A stretch of 32,749 bases of DNA from Flavobacteriales bacterium (GTDB lineage: Bacteria; Bacteroidota; Bacteroidia; Flavobacteriales_D; Sanyastnellaceae). Made by a program: the position numbers and the translations under genes. The stretch's first letter is position 1; the number at the start of each line of letters is the position of its first letter. Shown here piece by piece: positions 23,901 to 31,222 of the stretch. The stretch is taken from the NCBI GenBank assembly GCA_030828175.1, contig JAURDB010000013.1:1-32749 (forward strand), written 5' to 3'. Under the pieces are notes generated by a model. The model had not been told where the DNA came from. It saw nothing but the letters and a program-made list of their open reading frames with translations, and did no database searches.

Positions 23901-26681
23901 TCAACCCAATTGAAAAACGGAATCAATAACGGCTTGGTGGCGTTCTGCATGGACCACAGGGCTGCCGGCTGCTGGGCTCGCGGATTCTGCCCGAGAGAAG
24001 AATCGGGTCACCCCCGGTCCGAAGCGATGCAAGTGAGCGAGGGCTCCCATATTGGCAGGTTCTTCCTGCGCCCAGCACAGGGTCGCTTCTTCATAGCGGT
24101 CGAGGATGGCGCCCAGTTCCGCGGTCGGGAAGGGGTACAATTGCTCCAGCCGCACCAAGGCGATCGAATCCATCTGTCCCGCCTGAACCCGCTTCTTGCG
24201 TTCTTCCAGAAGGTCGTAATAGAATTTGCCGGAGCACAGCACCACGTGCTTCACACTGCCGGCCGAACTGCCGCCGCGCTGGGGGTCGTCGATGACGGGC
24301 CGGAAGCGCCCATCGGCAAGGTCCGCCATCGTGCTGACCGCATCGGGATAACGCAACAGCTTCTTCGGGGTGAACACCACCAGTGGTTTGCGGAAAGGCC
24401 GCAGCACCTGGCGGCGCAACAGGTGGAAATGGTTGGCCGGGGTGGTTGGATTGGCCACCTGGATGTTGTCCTGGGCGCAAAGCTGCAAGTAGCGCTCCAT
24501 GCGGCCACTCGAGTGCTCGCTGCCCATCCCCTCGTAGCCGTGCGGCAAAAACAGGGTGAGGCCGTTGGGCGCATTCCATTTGTCCTCACCTGAGGTGATG
24601 AACTGATCGATGATGATCTGCGCACCGTTGTTGAAGTCACCGAACTGCGCCTCCCAGATCGTCAGCCCCTCGGGCGTACCGTACGCATAGCCGAAATCAA
24701 AGCCCATGACCCCATACTCACTGAGGTGGGAGTTGTAGATGGAGAGTTCCGCCTGGCCTTCCTCGAGGTGGTTGAGCGGGATGCGCTCTTCCTCGGTGTC
24801 TTCGGTCTTGACCACGGCGTGGCGGTGGCTGAAGGTGCCGCGCTCCACATCCTGCCCACTGACCCGGACCGGGTGTCCATCGACCAGCAGGGTGCCGTAA
24901 GCAAGCAATTCGCCCAGACCCCAATCCAGGCGGTCCTCTTCGACCATGGTCCGGCGGTCCTTGAACAGCTTCATCACCTTGCGGAAGTACTTCTTGTCCT
25001 CCGGCAGGCTGCACAGCGCATCGGCCAACTGCCCCAGGCGCTCCCGATCAAAACCGGTCCACACCTCCATGGCGTCATCGCCGGGCTTCTTCATTCGGTA
25101 ATCGCCCCAGAGCTTCTCCAGGAAATTGGTGACGTGGATCTTCTCCGTCGACTTGGCCGCCTCCATTGCAGCGTCAAGCTGGACCTCCAATCCCGAACGC
25201 ATGGCCTCGGCAGCGGCGCGGTCCATCAAACCTTCTGCTTCCAATTGCTGGAGGTAGAGCTCACGTGCGTTGGGGTGCTGCTGGATGGCCTTGTAGAGCT
25301 TGGGCTGGGTGAACTTGGGTTCGTCGCCCTCGTTGTGGCCGTATTTCCTGTAGCCGAGCAAGTCGATGAAGACGTCCCTGTGCCAGCGCTGCCTATACTC
25401 CAATGCGATCCTCACGGCGGTGACCACCGCTTCCGCGTCGTCGGCATTGACGTGGAAAACCGGGCAGTGCGTAGCCTTGGCCACATCCGTGCAGTAGATG
25501 CTCGAGCGGGCGTCGAGGTAGTTGGTGGTAAAGCCCACCTGGTTGTTGACCACCAGGTGGATGGTGCCTCCTGAACGGTAGCCATCGAGTTGGGCCATCT
25601 GCACCACTTCGTACACCACACCTTGTCCTGCCACGGCGGCATCGCCATGCACCAGGATGGGTACGACCGCATCCTCACTCTTGTGCTCATTGTCGATCCG
25701 GGCCCGGGCAATGCCCTCCACCACCGGATCCACGGCCTCCAGGTGGGATGGGTTCGGCGCCAGCGTAATGTGCACTGGAACGCCTGTATCCGCCACCATG
25801 TCGGTGCTGTACCCCATGTGGTATTTGACGTCGCCGTCGAATTCGTCGCCGTGGTCGTAGGCCTTGCCTGCGAACTCCTCGAAGATGTCGGCGTAGGGCT
25901 TATTCAGGATGTGCGCGAGGGTGTTGAGACGCCCGCGGTGGGCCATCCCGATGATGAACTCCTTGGCTCCCAATTCAGAGCCCCGCTCCACGATGGCGTC
26001 CAGGGCCGGCAGCAGGCTCTCTCCTCCTTCCACGCTGAAGCGTTTCTGACCTACGAACTTCTTCTGTAGAAACTCCTCGAAGACCGTGGCCTGGTTGAGC
26101 TTCTTGAAAATCTGCTTCTTCTCCGCCTCGCTGAGCACGGGCCGATTGGCCAGTTCAATGTGGTCCTTGAACCACTTCCAGCGCTCCGGCTCCCGGATGT
26201 ACATGTACTCGATGCCGATGCTGTGGCAGTAGGTCTCCTCGAGGTGGGCGATGATGTCCCGCAGTGCAGCCGGCCCGATGCCGACCTCGCTGCCGGCCTC
26301 GAATACCGTATCCAAGTCCGACGCTTCCAGCCCGAAATGGGCGATCGACAGGTCGGGGCTATAGTCGCGGCGCGCGCGCACCGGGTTGGTCTTGGTGAAC
26401 AGATGGCCCCGCGTGCGGTAAGCGTGGACCAGGTTGATGACCCGGAATTCCTTGGGACCCAAGGCCATTGCTCCCGCCGAAGGGGAATCTCCAGCCGAGG
26501 GGCTGCCTCCGGTCGCACCGGATTCCAGCGCTTCCTCGCCGTAGACACGTTGGGCGAAGTCGAATCCAAGAAAGAAGTGACGCCACGTCGGGTCGACCGA
26601 ATTGGGGTCGTCGAGGAACTGCCGATAAAGGGCCTCAATGGCGGCCGGCTCGGCGTTGCTCAGGTGGGAATGGAGGTCCAT
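23901..26681 (-). CDS. sucA: 2-oxoglutarate dehydrogenase E1 component
   Basis: A 926-residue thiamine-diphosphate enzyme that decarboxylates 2-oxoglutarate and loads the succinyl group on SucB. The N-terminal E2-interaction region (LSNAEPAAIEALYRQFLDDP) is followed by a Ser/Gly/Ala-rich low-complexity insert at about residues 53-74. Then come IGMAHRGRLNTLAHILNKP, HGDAAVAGQGVVYE (cofactor-binding GD motif), NNQVGFTTNY, and in the C-terminal half EAQFGDFNNGAQIIIDQFI and LPHGYEGMGSEHSSGRMER. I chose the ATG at 26681, which gives MDLHSHLSNAEP; 26729 would add sixteen unlikely residues across the promoter. Confidence 0.97.
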   Translation of the reverse strand: MDLHSHLSNAEPAAIEALYRQFLDDPNSVDPTWRHFFLGFDFAQRVYGEEALESGATGGSPSAGDSPSAGAMALGPKEFRVINLVHAYRTRGHLFTKTNPVRARRDYSPDLSIAHFGLEASDLDTVFEAGSEVGIGPAALRDIIAHLEETYCHSIGIEYMYIREPERWKWFKDHIELANRPVLSEAEKKQIFKKLNQATVFEEFLQKKFVGQKRFSVEGGESLLPALDAIVERGSELGAKEFIIGMAHRGRLNTLAHILNKPYADIFEEFAGKAYDHGDEFDGDVKYHMGYSTDMVADTGVPVHITLAPNPSHLEAVDPVVEGIARARIDNEHKSEDAVVPILVHGDAAVAGQGVVYEVVQMAQLDGYRSGGTIHLVVNNQVGFTTNYLDARSSIYCTDVAKATHCPVFHVNADDAEAVVTAVRIALEYRQRWHRDVFIDLLGYRKYGHNEGDEPKFTQPKLYKAIQQHPNARELYLQQLEAEGLMDRAAAEAMRSGLEVQLDAAMEAAKSTEKIHVTNFLEKLWGDYRMKKPGDDAMEVWTGFDRERLGQLADALCSLPEDKKYFRKVMKLFKDRRTMVEEDRLDWGLGELLAYGTLLVDGHPVRVSGQDVERGTFSHRHAVVKTEDTEEERIPLNHLEEGQAELSIYNSHLSEYGVMGFDFGYAYGTPEGLTIWEAQFGDFNNGAQIIIDQFITSGEDKWNAPNGLTLFLPHGYEGMGSEHSSGRMERYLQLCAQDNIQVANPTTPANHFHLLRRQVLRPFRKPLVVFTPKKLLRYPDAVSTMADLADGRFRPVIDDPQRGGSSAGSVKHVVLCSGKFYYDLLEERKKRVQAGQMDSIALVRLEQLYPFPTAELGAILDRYEEATLCWAQEEPANMGALAHLHRFGPGVTRFFSRAESASPAAGSPVVHAERHQAVIDSVFQLG

Positions 26682-26701
26682 GAATGTGCAGGTCCTGCCC
26701 G

Positions 26702-26709
26702 CAAAGTTA
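26702..26709 (-). promoter_or_regulatory. -7 promoter element for sucA-sucB
   Basis: Minus-strand TAACTTTG is an exact TAnnTTTG match, ending 20 nt before the sucA ATG, which would leave a leader of about 14 nt. It separates the sucAB transcript from the upstream five-gene operon. No clear TTG partner is seen. Confidence 0.5.
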
Positions 26710-26767
26710 ACCCGGCATGGGTCCCCCACGCACGCCTTTCTGGGCCGTTTTCACCAAAGAATTCAGG

Positions 26768-27784
26768 TCAATTCAAGCGGGCGGTGACCATGGCGGCGAC
26801 GCCGTGGAGCAGGGCCATGGCAGCCTCTGATCCCTGCAGGGCTTGGGGAGTAGCGGCCTTCATGCGGGCGAGGGCGCCTTCGGCGAGGGTAACCTGCCCC
26901 GCCATGGCGTCGCGCAGCTCTGCATCGACACCCAAGCGGCGGTAGAGATCCAGTACCCGATTCACCTTGCCTTCGCGCTTGGAACCGAGCTCTTCCAGCA
27001 GGGCTTCCCGGTCGGCACCCTGGGCTTTTTCCATGGCGCGGATGAGCAGGAAGGTCTTTTTATCGGCGAGAATGTCGCCGCCGACCTGTTTGCCGAAGTT
27101 CTCCGGATTGCCAAAGGCGTCGAGGTAATCGTCCTGCAATTGGAAGGCCAGCCCGACGTGCAGGCCAAACTCATACAGCGCCGCGCGCACATGTGGGTCC
27201 GCACCAGCGGACGAGCCGCCCATGTCCAGGGCAGCGGCCAGCAGCACCGAAGTCTTGAGGCGGATCATCTCCATGTACTCCTCCAGTTCCACATCGCTCC
27301 GCGATTCGAAAGCCATGTCCTGCTCCTGGCCTTCGCACACTTCCAGTGCGGTGCGGTGAAACACGCGGAGCAACTCCGGAAGGGCCTTGGAAGGTGCCTG
27401 CAGCAGTGCCTCGCAGGCGATGACGTGGAGGGCGTCCCCTGAGAGTATCGCCGTGTTGGCGTCCCATTTTTCGTGCACGGTGGGCTGACCCCGCCGCAAG
27501 GGCGCATCGTCCATGATGTCGTCGTGCATCAGGGTGAAGTTGTGGAACAGCTCCACCGCCATGGCAGCCGGCAAGGCATCCTCGGCTTTGCCTCCACAGG
27601 CCTCGCAAGCCGCCATGACCAGGACCGGGCGCAGACGTTTCCCACCCAGTGACATCAGGTATCGGACGGGCGCATAAAGCTCCGTCTCGGGATACCGGGC
27701 CAGGAAGGCACCGCACCCCTCCTCGAATGTGGTGCGGTAAGCCGCCATGGCTGCCTTGGCATCGAACGTGGCCGCGTCGCGCAT
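26768..27784 (-). CDS. Polyprenyl diphosphate synthase (FPP/GGPP synthase family)
   Basis: A 338-residue trans-prenyltransferase that condenses isopentenyl diphosphate with allylic diphosphates. GGKRLRP (48-54) binds diphosphate; the first Asp-rich motif is D88-D-I-M-D92 and the second D218-D-Y-L-D222, both intact for Mg2+ binding. A Phe at position 83, five residues before the first motif, suggests a short product (C15 or C20), but chain length is only inferred. The start at 27784 overlaps the rfbA stop by 1 bp (TGATG); longer upstream starts run inside rfbA. Last gene of the five-gene operon. Confidence 0.94.
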   Translation of the reverse strand: MRDAATFDAKAAMAAYRTTFEEGCGAFLARYPETELYAPVRYLMSLGGKRLRPVLVMAACEACGGKAEDALPAAMAVELFHNFTLMHDDIMDDAPLRRGQPTVHEKWDANTAILSGDALHVIACEALLQAPSKALPELLRVFHRTALEVCEGQEQDMAFESRSDVELEEYMEMIRLKTSVLLAAALDMGGSSAGADPHVRAALYEFGLHVGLAFQLQDDYLDAFGNPENFGKQVGGDILADKKTFLLIRAMEKAQGADREALLEELGSKREGKVNRVLDLYRRLGVDAELRDAMAGQVTLAEGALARMKAATPQALQGSEAAMALLHGVAAMVTARLN

Positions 27785-28653
27785 CACAAGCCCAGGTCCA
27801 GCTGCTGGTGGATGTAGGCGCCGTATCCGCTTTTCACGAGTTCGTCGGCCAATTTTCGCGCGTGCTCGGTATCGATGAAGCCCATCCGCCAGGCAATTTC
27901 CTCCAAGCAGGCGATTTTCATGCCCTGGCGCTCCTCGATGACCTGCACGAACTGGCCCGCCTGCGTCAAGGAGGTAAAGGTGCCTGTATCGAGCCAAGCC
28001 GTACCCCGGTCGAGCTTGGACACAAAGAGCTCGCCCATTTCCAGGTAGGTCTTGTTCACGTCGGTGATTTCGTACTCTCCCCGGGGGCTCGGCTCGAGGT
28101 TCTTGGCGATTTCGACCACCCGGTTGTCGTAGAAGTAGAGACCCGGAACCGCGAAGTTGGACTTGGGCTTGGCGGGCTTCTCCTCGATGCTCAGCACGCG
28201 GTCCTCGTCGTCGAATTCGACCACACCATAACGCTCGGGATCGCTGACGTGGTAGGCATACACCATGGCGCCCTCCACATCGGTGTTGTCGCGAAGAATG
28301 CGGCCGAAACCGCGGCCGTAGAAGATGTTGTCGCCCAGCACCAGGGCCACTTTGTCGTCGCCGATGAACTCCTCACCGAGGACGAAGGCCTGGGCCAATC
28401 CATTGGGCACCTGCTGCTCCACGTAGGTGAAGGAGCAGCCCCACTGGCTGCCATCGCCCAGCAACCGCTGGAACCCGGGCAGGTCGTGCGGCGTGGAGAT
28501 GATGAGGATGTCCCGAATCCCGCTGATCATCAGCGTGGACAGCGGATAGTAGATCATCGGCTTATCGTAGATCGGCATCAGCTGCTTGCTGATGGCTTTG
28601 GTGATCGGGTACAATCGGGTGCCGCTTCCGCCGGCGAGGACGATGCCTTTCAT
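27784..28653 (-). CDS. rfbA: Glucose-1-phosphate thymidylyltransferase
   Basis: A 289-residue nucleotidyltransferase that makes dTDP-glucose from dTTP and glucose 1-phosphate, the first step to dTDP-rhamnose and other dTDP-sugars. [20 protein letters not shown] is the RmlA nucleotide-binding signature. [27 protein letters not shown] and [11 protein letters not shown] match the family closely, and the length is exact. It sits 17 bp after the TauD-like gene and overlaps the prenyl synthase gene. In most genomes it is beside rfbB/C/D; here it is with oxygenases, while rfbD is 15 kb away. Confidence 0.97.
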   Translation of the reverse strand: MKGIVLAGGSGTRLYPITKAISKQLMPIYDKPMIYYPLSTLMISGIRDILIISTPHDLPGFQRLLGDGSQWGCSFTYVEQQVPNGLAQAFVLGEEFIGDDKVALVLGDNIFYGRGFGRILRDNTDVEGAMVYAYHVSDPERYGVVEFDDEDRVLSIEEKPAKPKSNFAVPGLYFYDNRVVEIAKNLEPSPRGEYEITDVNKTYLEMGELFVSKLDRGTAWLDTGTFTSLTQAGQFVQVIEERQGMKIACLEEIAWRMGFIDTEHARKLADELVKSGYGAYIHQQLDLGL

Positions 28654-28670
28654 GCCGGAAAGTTCCGGAT

Positions 28671-29594
28671 TCAGGCCCGCAAGGGCAAGGACTTGGCCCG
28701 GGAATCGAGGAATCCGTCGACCCAAGCCCGCACCAGGCACCGCGGAGCGGCCCCGGGAAGGTTCTCGAATGCCTCCCGACCGTGGACCACCGTGCGGTTG
28801 TTGGCGATGAGCATGTCTCCGCGCTTGAGGCTGAACCTCAGCGCATTGTCCGCCATGTCGGCATCGATGAAATCGAAGAGCTCGGCCAGTTCGGAAGGCA
28901 CCTCTCGGCCGAGCTTGGCCATGGCACGCTCGGTCCAGTAGCGCATGTAGCGAAACACCATTCCGTGCGCATCGTCCGCGAAAACCGGGATGGCGTTGGC
29001 GGCGATGGCGGAGGTGTTCTGGGCCAATCCGGGGGTGACCACATCGCGGGGGAAGGCCTCGCGGGCGACCGGCTCCAGGTCCGGGCGCTGTTTGCGCAAG
29101 CGCTCCAGCAGTCCCTCGGCATGCGCAAGAAGGGATTGCCCTCCCGAAGCGCCGGGCTGCAGGCACAGCAGGCTGACCAGGTCCGGGTTGTACCGCGCAT
29201 CGCTGCTGTCGGTGTGCATGCCCGTAGCCGCTTTGGTCTTCGAAATCGGGGCATTCGAATTCTTGTGGTCCAAGCCCCGGTCCACCACGTCGAACAGCTT
29301 TCCATAGCGCCCATTCAATCGACCGAGCTGGCGCAGAAGCACCACATAGGCCCAGCGCAATTGGGCATCGGTCCAATGCGCGGGCGCACCGAGAACAGCG
29401 TGTCCTGATGCAGAAGTGAGCTGCTGGGCCAAGTGGGTTACGTCCACATGCGGAATCGGGCCTCCCTTCAATACGGAAGCGAGGGCCGCTTCTGCGCGAT
29501 CCGATGCGGGCAGTGCAGTGCGCAGGGCGTGGGGTACCGGCAAACGGAGAACTTGCTTGCGGACGTGGAGCGGGAGGTGGATGGGGTTCGTCAT
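28671..29594 (-). CDS. TauD/TfdA-like Fe(II)/2-oxoglutarate oxygenase
   Basis: A 307-residue non-haem iron enzyme. The facial triad is visible as H127-T-D129 and the distal H271 in [13 protein letters not shown]289 in [11 protein letters not shown] probably binds the 2-oxoglutarate carboxylate. Because the Asp of HxD is kept, it should hydroxylate (or desaturate/cyclise) rather than halogenate. [20 protein letters not shown] is the typical clavaminate-synthase-like strand region. It shares no specific substrate signature I recognise. The start overlaps the methyltransferase stop by 4 bp (ATGA), so the two should act in one pathway. Substrate unknown; sulfonate use as in TauD itself is unlikely, since no sulfonate genes are near. 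Confidence 0.88.
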   Translation of the reverse strand: MTNPIHLPLHVRKQVLRLPVPHALRTALPASDRAEAALASVLKGGPIPHVDVTHLAQQLTSASGHAVLGAPAHWTDAQLRWAYVVLLRQLGRLNGRYGKLFDVVDRGLDHKNSNAPISKTKAATGMHTDSSDARYNPDLVSLLCLQPGASGGQSLLAHAEGLLERLRKQRPDLEPVAREAFPRDVVTPGLAQNTSAIAANAIPVFADDAHGMVFRYMRYWTERAMAKLGREVPSELAELFDFIDADMADNALRFSLKRGDMLIANNRTVVHGREAFENLPGAAPRCLVRAWVDGFLDSRAKSLPLRA

Positions 29595-30343
29595 GACTTC
29601 AGGGAGAAAGCGACGTGGAGCGGCAAATCGGCGAGGGGCCCGAAGAAATCGGGATCGAGTGCCACGTGGTCAGCGGTGATGTGGAGCTCCTCCACGTGCG
29701 GCATGCGGGTGAAGCCCGCCGCGTTGAGGGCATTGAAATAGGTGGTGAACGTCTTGTGGACGGCCTGGACCTCCACCGATTCTCCATCGCGCCTCCAGAT
29801 GCGTCCCGGGAAGGGCACATCCACGGAAGACAGGTAGCCTCCTTCGGGCCGCATGTAGAACGGCTTCTCTGCCGGCTTGATGTAAGGCAGCAGCGGATGG
29901 GGCACGGTGAAGATGAACCGACCGCCGGGCTTGAGTACCTGGCGAACACGGTTCAGGATGCGCTCCATGGCGGCAGCGTCCATGTAATTGAACAGGAAAA
30001 CCGCGATGACGAGGTCCACCGGTTGGGAAGGGTCTCCGAACCCTGCTTTGCGCAAATCCGAGACGGCATAGGTGAGATGCTTCAGCCCAAGCGCCAATGC
30101 CGACTTCTGGGCGCCGGCTATCATGCCGGCCGAGACGTCGTAGCCTGAGATGGCAGCTGCCCCGCGCTTGGCGAGCTCGCGGCCTACATATCCTTCACCG
30201 CACCCGAGATCGAGTATCGTCTGGCCTTGCACATCTCCGCACAACTCCAGCACGCGGGGTCGCGCCGAGTAATCGGACAGAAGGATGGGCTCGCTGCGGA
30301 CCCACAGGTCGGCGTGGCCGTCATAGATTTCTTTGGCTTCCAT
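29591..30343 (-). CDS. Class I SAM-dependent methyltransferase
   Basis: A 250-residue cytosolic methyltransferase with motif [13 protein letters not shown] (SAM binding), the acidic end of strand 2 (GYDVSAGMI), motif II region [12 protein letters not shown] and post-motif [19 protein letters not shown]. It is of the small-molecule Methyltransf_11/25 kind, not an RNA or DNA enzyme. The C-terminal half ([20 protein letters not shown]) is the usual substrate-cap arrangement. The substrate is unknown. It lies 11 bp after the diiron oxidase gene and overlaps the TauD-like gene, so O-, N- or C-methylation of the same metabolite is a reasonable inference. Confidence 0.88.
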   Translation of the reverse strand: MEAKEIYDGHADLWVRSEPILLSDYSARPRVLELCGDVQGQTILDLGCGEGYVGRELAKRGAAAISGYDVSAGMIAGAQKSALALGLKHLTYAVSDLRKAGFGDPSQPVDLVIAVFLFNYMDAAAMERILNRVRQVLKPGGRFIFTVPHPLLPYIKPAEKPFYMRPEGGYLSSVDVPFPGRIWRRDGESVEVQAVHKTFTTYFNALNAAGFTRMPHVEELHITADHVALDPDFFGPLADLPLHVAFSLKS

Positions 30344-30354
30344 GGCTTCGAGAA

Positions 30355-31098
30355 TCAGCGGTTCAACTCCATTTCGAGCATGCGGTCGCAGAAGAGGGAG
30401 CGGAGGCCGAGTGCCTTGCGCATGCCCTGTTTCATGGACTCATAGTTCGAAGGGGACTCTGCGATGAGGTCCTCGGCGATCTTGAGCATCAACTCGCCGT
30501 GCTCATCGTCCAGCTCTGCGTGCAGTTCGAAGAAGATGGCATCGCGGCGGGACACATCCGTGTGGTTGCGGATGGCTTCGATGAGGGGGCGGTAGAAGAA
30601 CTTGACGATGCTTTCGGTTCCCAATCCCAGGGCACCCATGGCCTCGGCGGCATTGGCCTGCGTCAGCTGGGCGATGAAGAGCTCTTTCCAAGTCTGGGCG
30701 ACCTCTCCGGTCTGGGGGGTGTCTACTGCACCGATGGCCTTGCGGAAGCGCATGTAGAGCTCGGGGTGCGGGACGCCTTGGACCCACTCGGGCTCGATGC
30801 CCAGTTCGGCGATCTCGGCCAGTTCTTCTTCCTCGATCATGCCGCTTTCCTCGCAGAGGTTCTCGAGCAGGATGGAGCGGTGCTCCTGGCTTTCCAGCTT
30901 GCTCATGGCGAGCAACAGGTAGTTCTGGAAGGACTTGGCGTAGACGGCGTATTCCGCAGCGAAGCGCTTCAGGGCACCCAAGGGATCGGGAAGGGTGCCG
31001 TCCTTGAGGGCGGTCAGGTACGGGTGATTCAACGCACGGTGGCTTTCGGCTTCACCGAGGAGGAACGCGACGTGGGTTTGGGGGGGCATTACGTTCAT
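30355..31098 (-). CDS. Haem-oxygenase-like diiron oxidase (iron-containing redox enzyme family)
   Basis: A 247-residue helical protein of the HDO superfamily (relatives: CADD, UndA, BesC, SznF central domain). The metal ligands can be placed by motif: E83 in NLCEESG, H111 in VPHPELY, E162 in GTESIVKFF, and H193, D197, H200 in ELHAELDDEH, which fits HxxxDxxH exactly. The E162-H193 spacing (31) is close to the 32 of CADD. Between E83 and H111 there is a Glu-rich stretch about 18 residues longer than in CADD. Such enzymes activate O2 for C-C cleavage, desaturation, N-oxygenation or p-aminobenzoate formation; the reaction here is unknown. It starts the five-gene operon. The start at 31098 is preferred to 31182; 31089 is also possible. 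Confidence 0.82.
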   Translation of the reverse strand: MNVMPPQTHVAFLLGEAESHRALNHPYLTALKDGTLPDPLGALKRFAAEYAVYAKSFQNYLLLAMSKLESQEHRSILLENLCEESGMIEEEELAEIAELGIEPEWVQGVPHPELYMRFRKAIGAVDTPQTGEVAQTWKELFIAQLTQANAAEAMGALGLGTESIVKFFYRPLIEAIRNHTDVSRRDAIFFELHAELDDEHGELMLKIAEDLIAESPSNYESMKQGMRKALGLRSLFCDRMLEMELNR

Positions 31099-31151
31099 GG
31101 CAGTCTGAGGTTGAGTTCGGACCGCAACAACGCGGGATTTTCGAGCCCGGG

Positions 31152-31169
31152 CATTGACGCGGGTCAATG
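31152..31169. promoter_or_regulatory. Perfect inverted repeat upstream of the diiron oxidase operon
   Basis: CATTGAC and GTCAATG flank a 4 bp centre, forming an 18 bp near-palindrome 53 bp upstream of the diiron oxidase start in a 124 bp intergenic region. The size and symmetry suit a dimeric repressor or activator site, or a short hairpin. No TAnnTTTG element is evident in this region. Confidence 0.4.
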
Positions 31170-31222
31170 GGGGCGATGACATTCGTCAACGATGGGATGA
31201 AATGTGGGGCCAGATGAGGCCT

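Noticed and set aside
27649-28941. 430-codon open frame on the plus strand across the prenyl synthase, rfbA and TauD-like genes
   Set aside because: It runs antisense to three well-supported overlapping genes and its His/Val/Gly-rich sequence is the mirror of their codons.
28654-29376. Long N-terminal extension of rfbA (530 codons in all)
   Set aside because: The extension is out of frame with the TauD-like gene it overlaps; RmlA proteins start at MKGIVLAGG.
30097-31179. 360-codon open frame antisense to the methyltransferase and diiron oxidase
   Set aside because: No family signature; both minus-strand genes have clear catalytic motifs.
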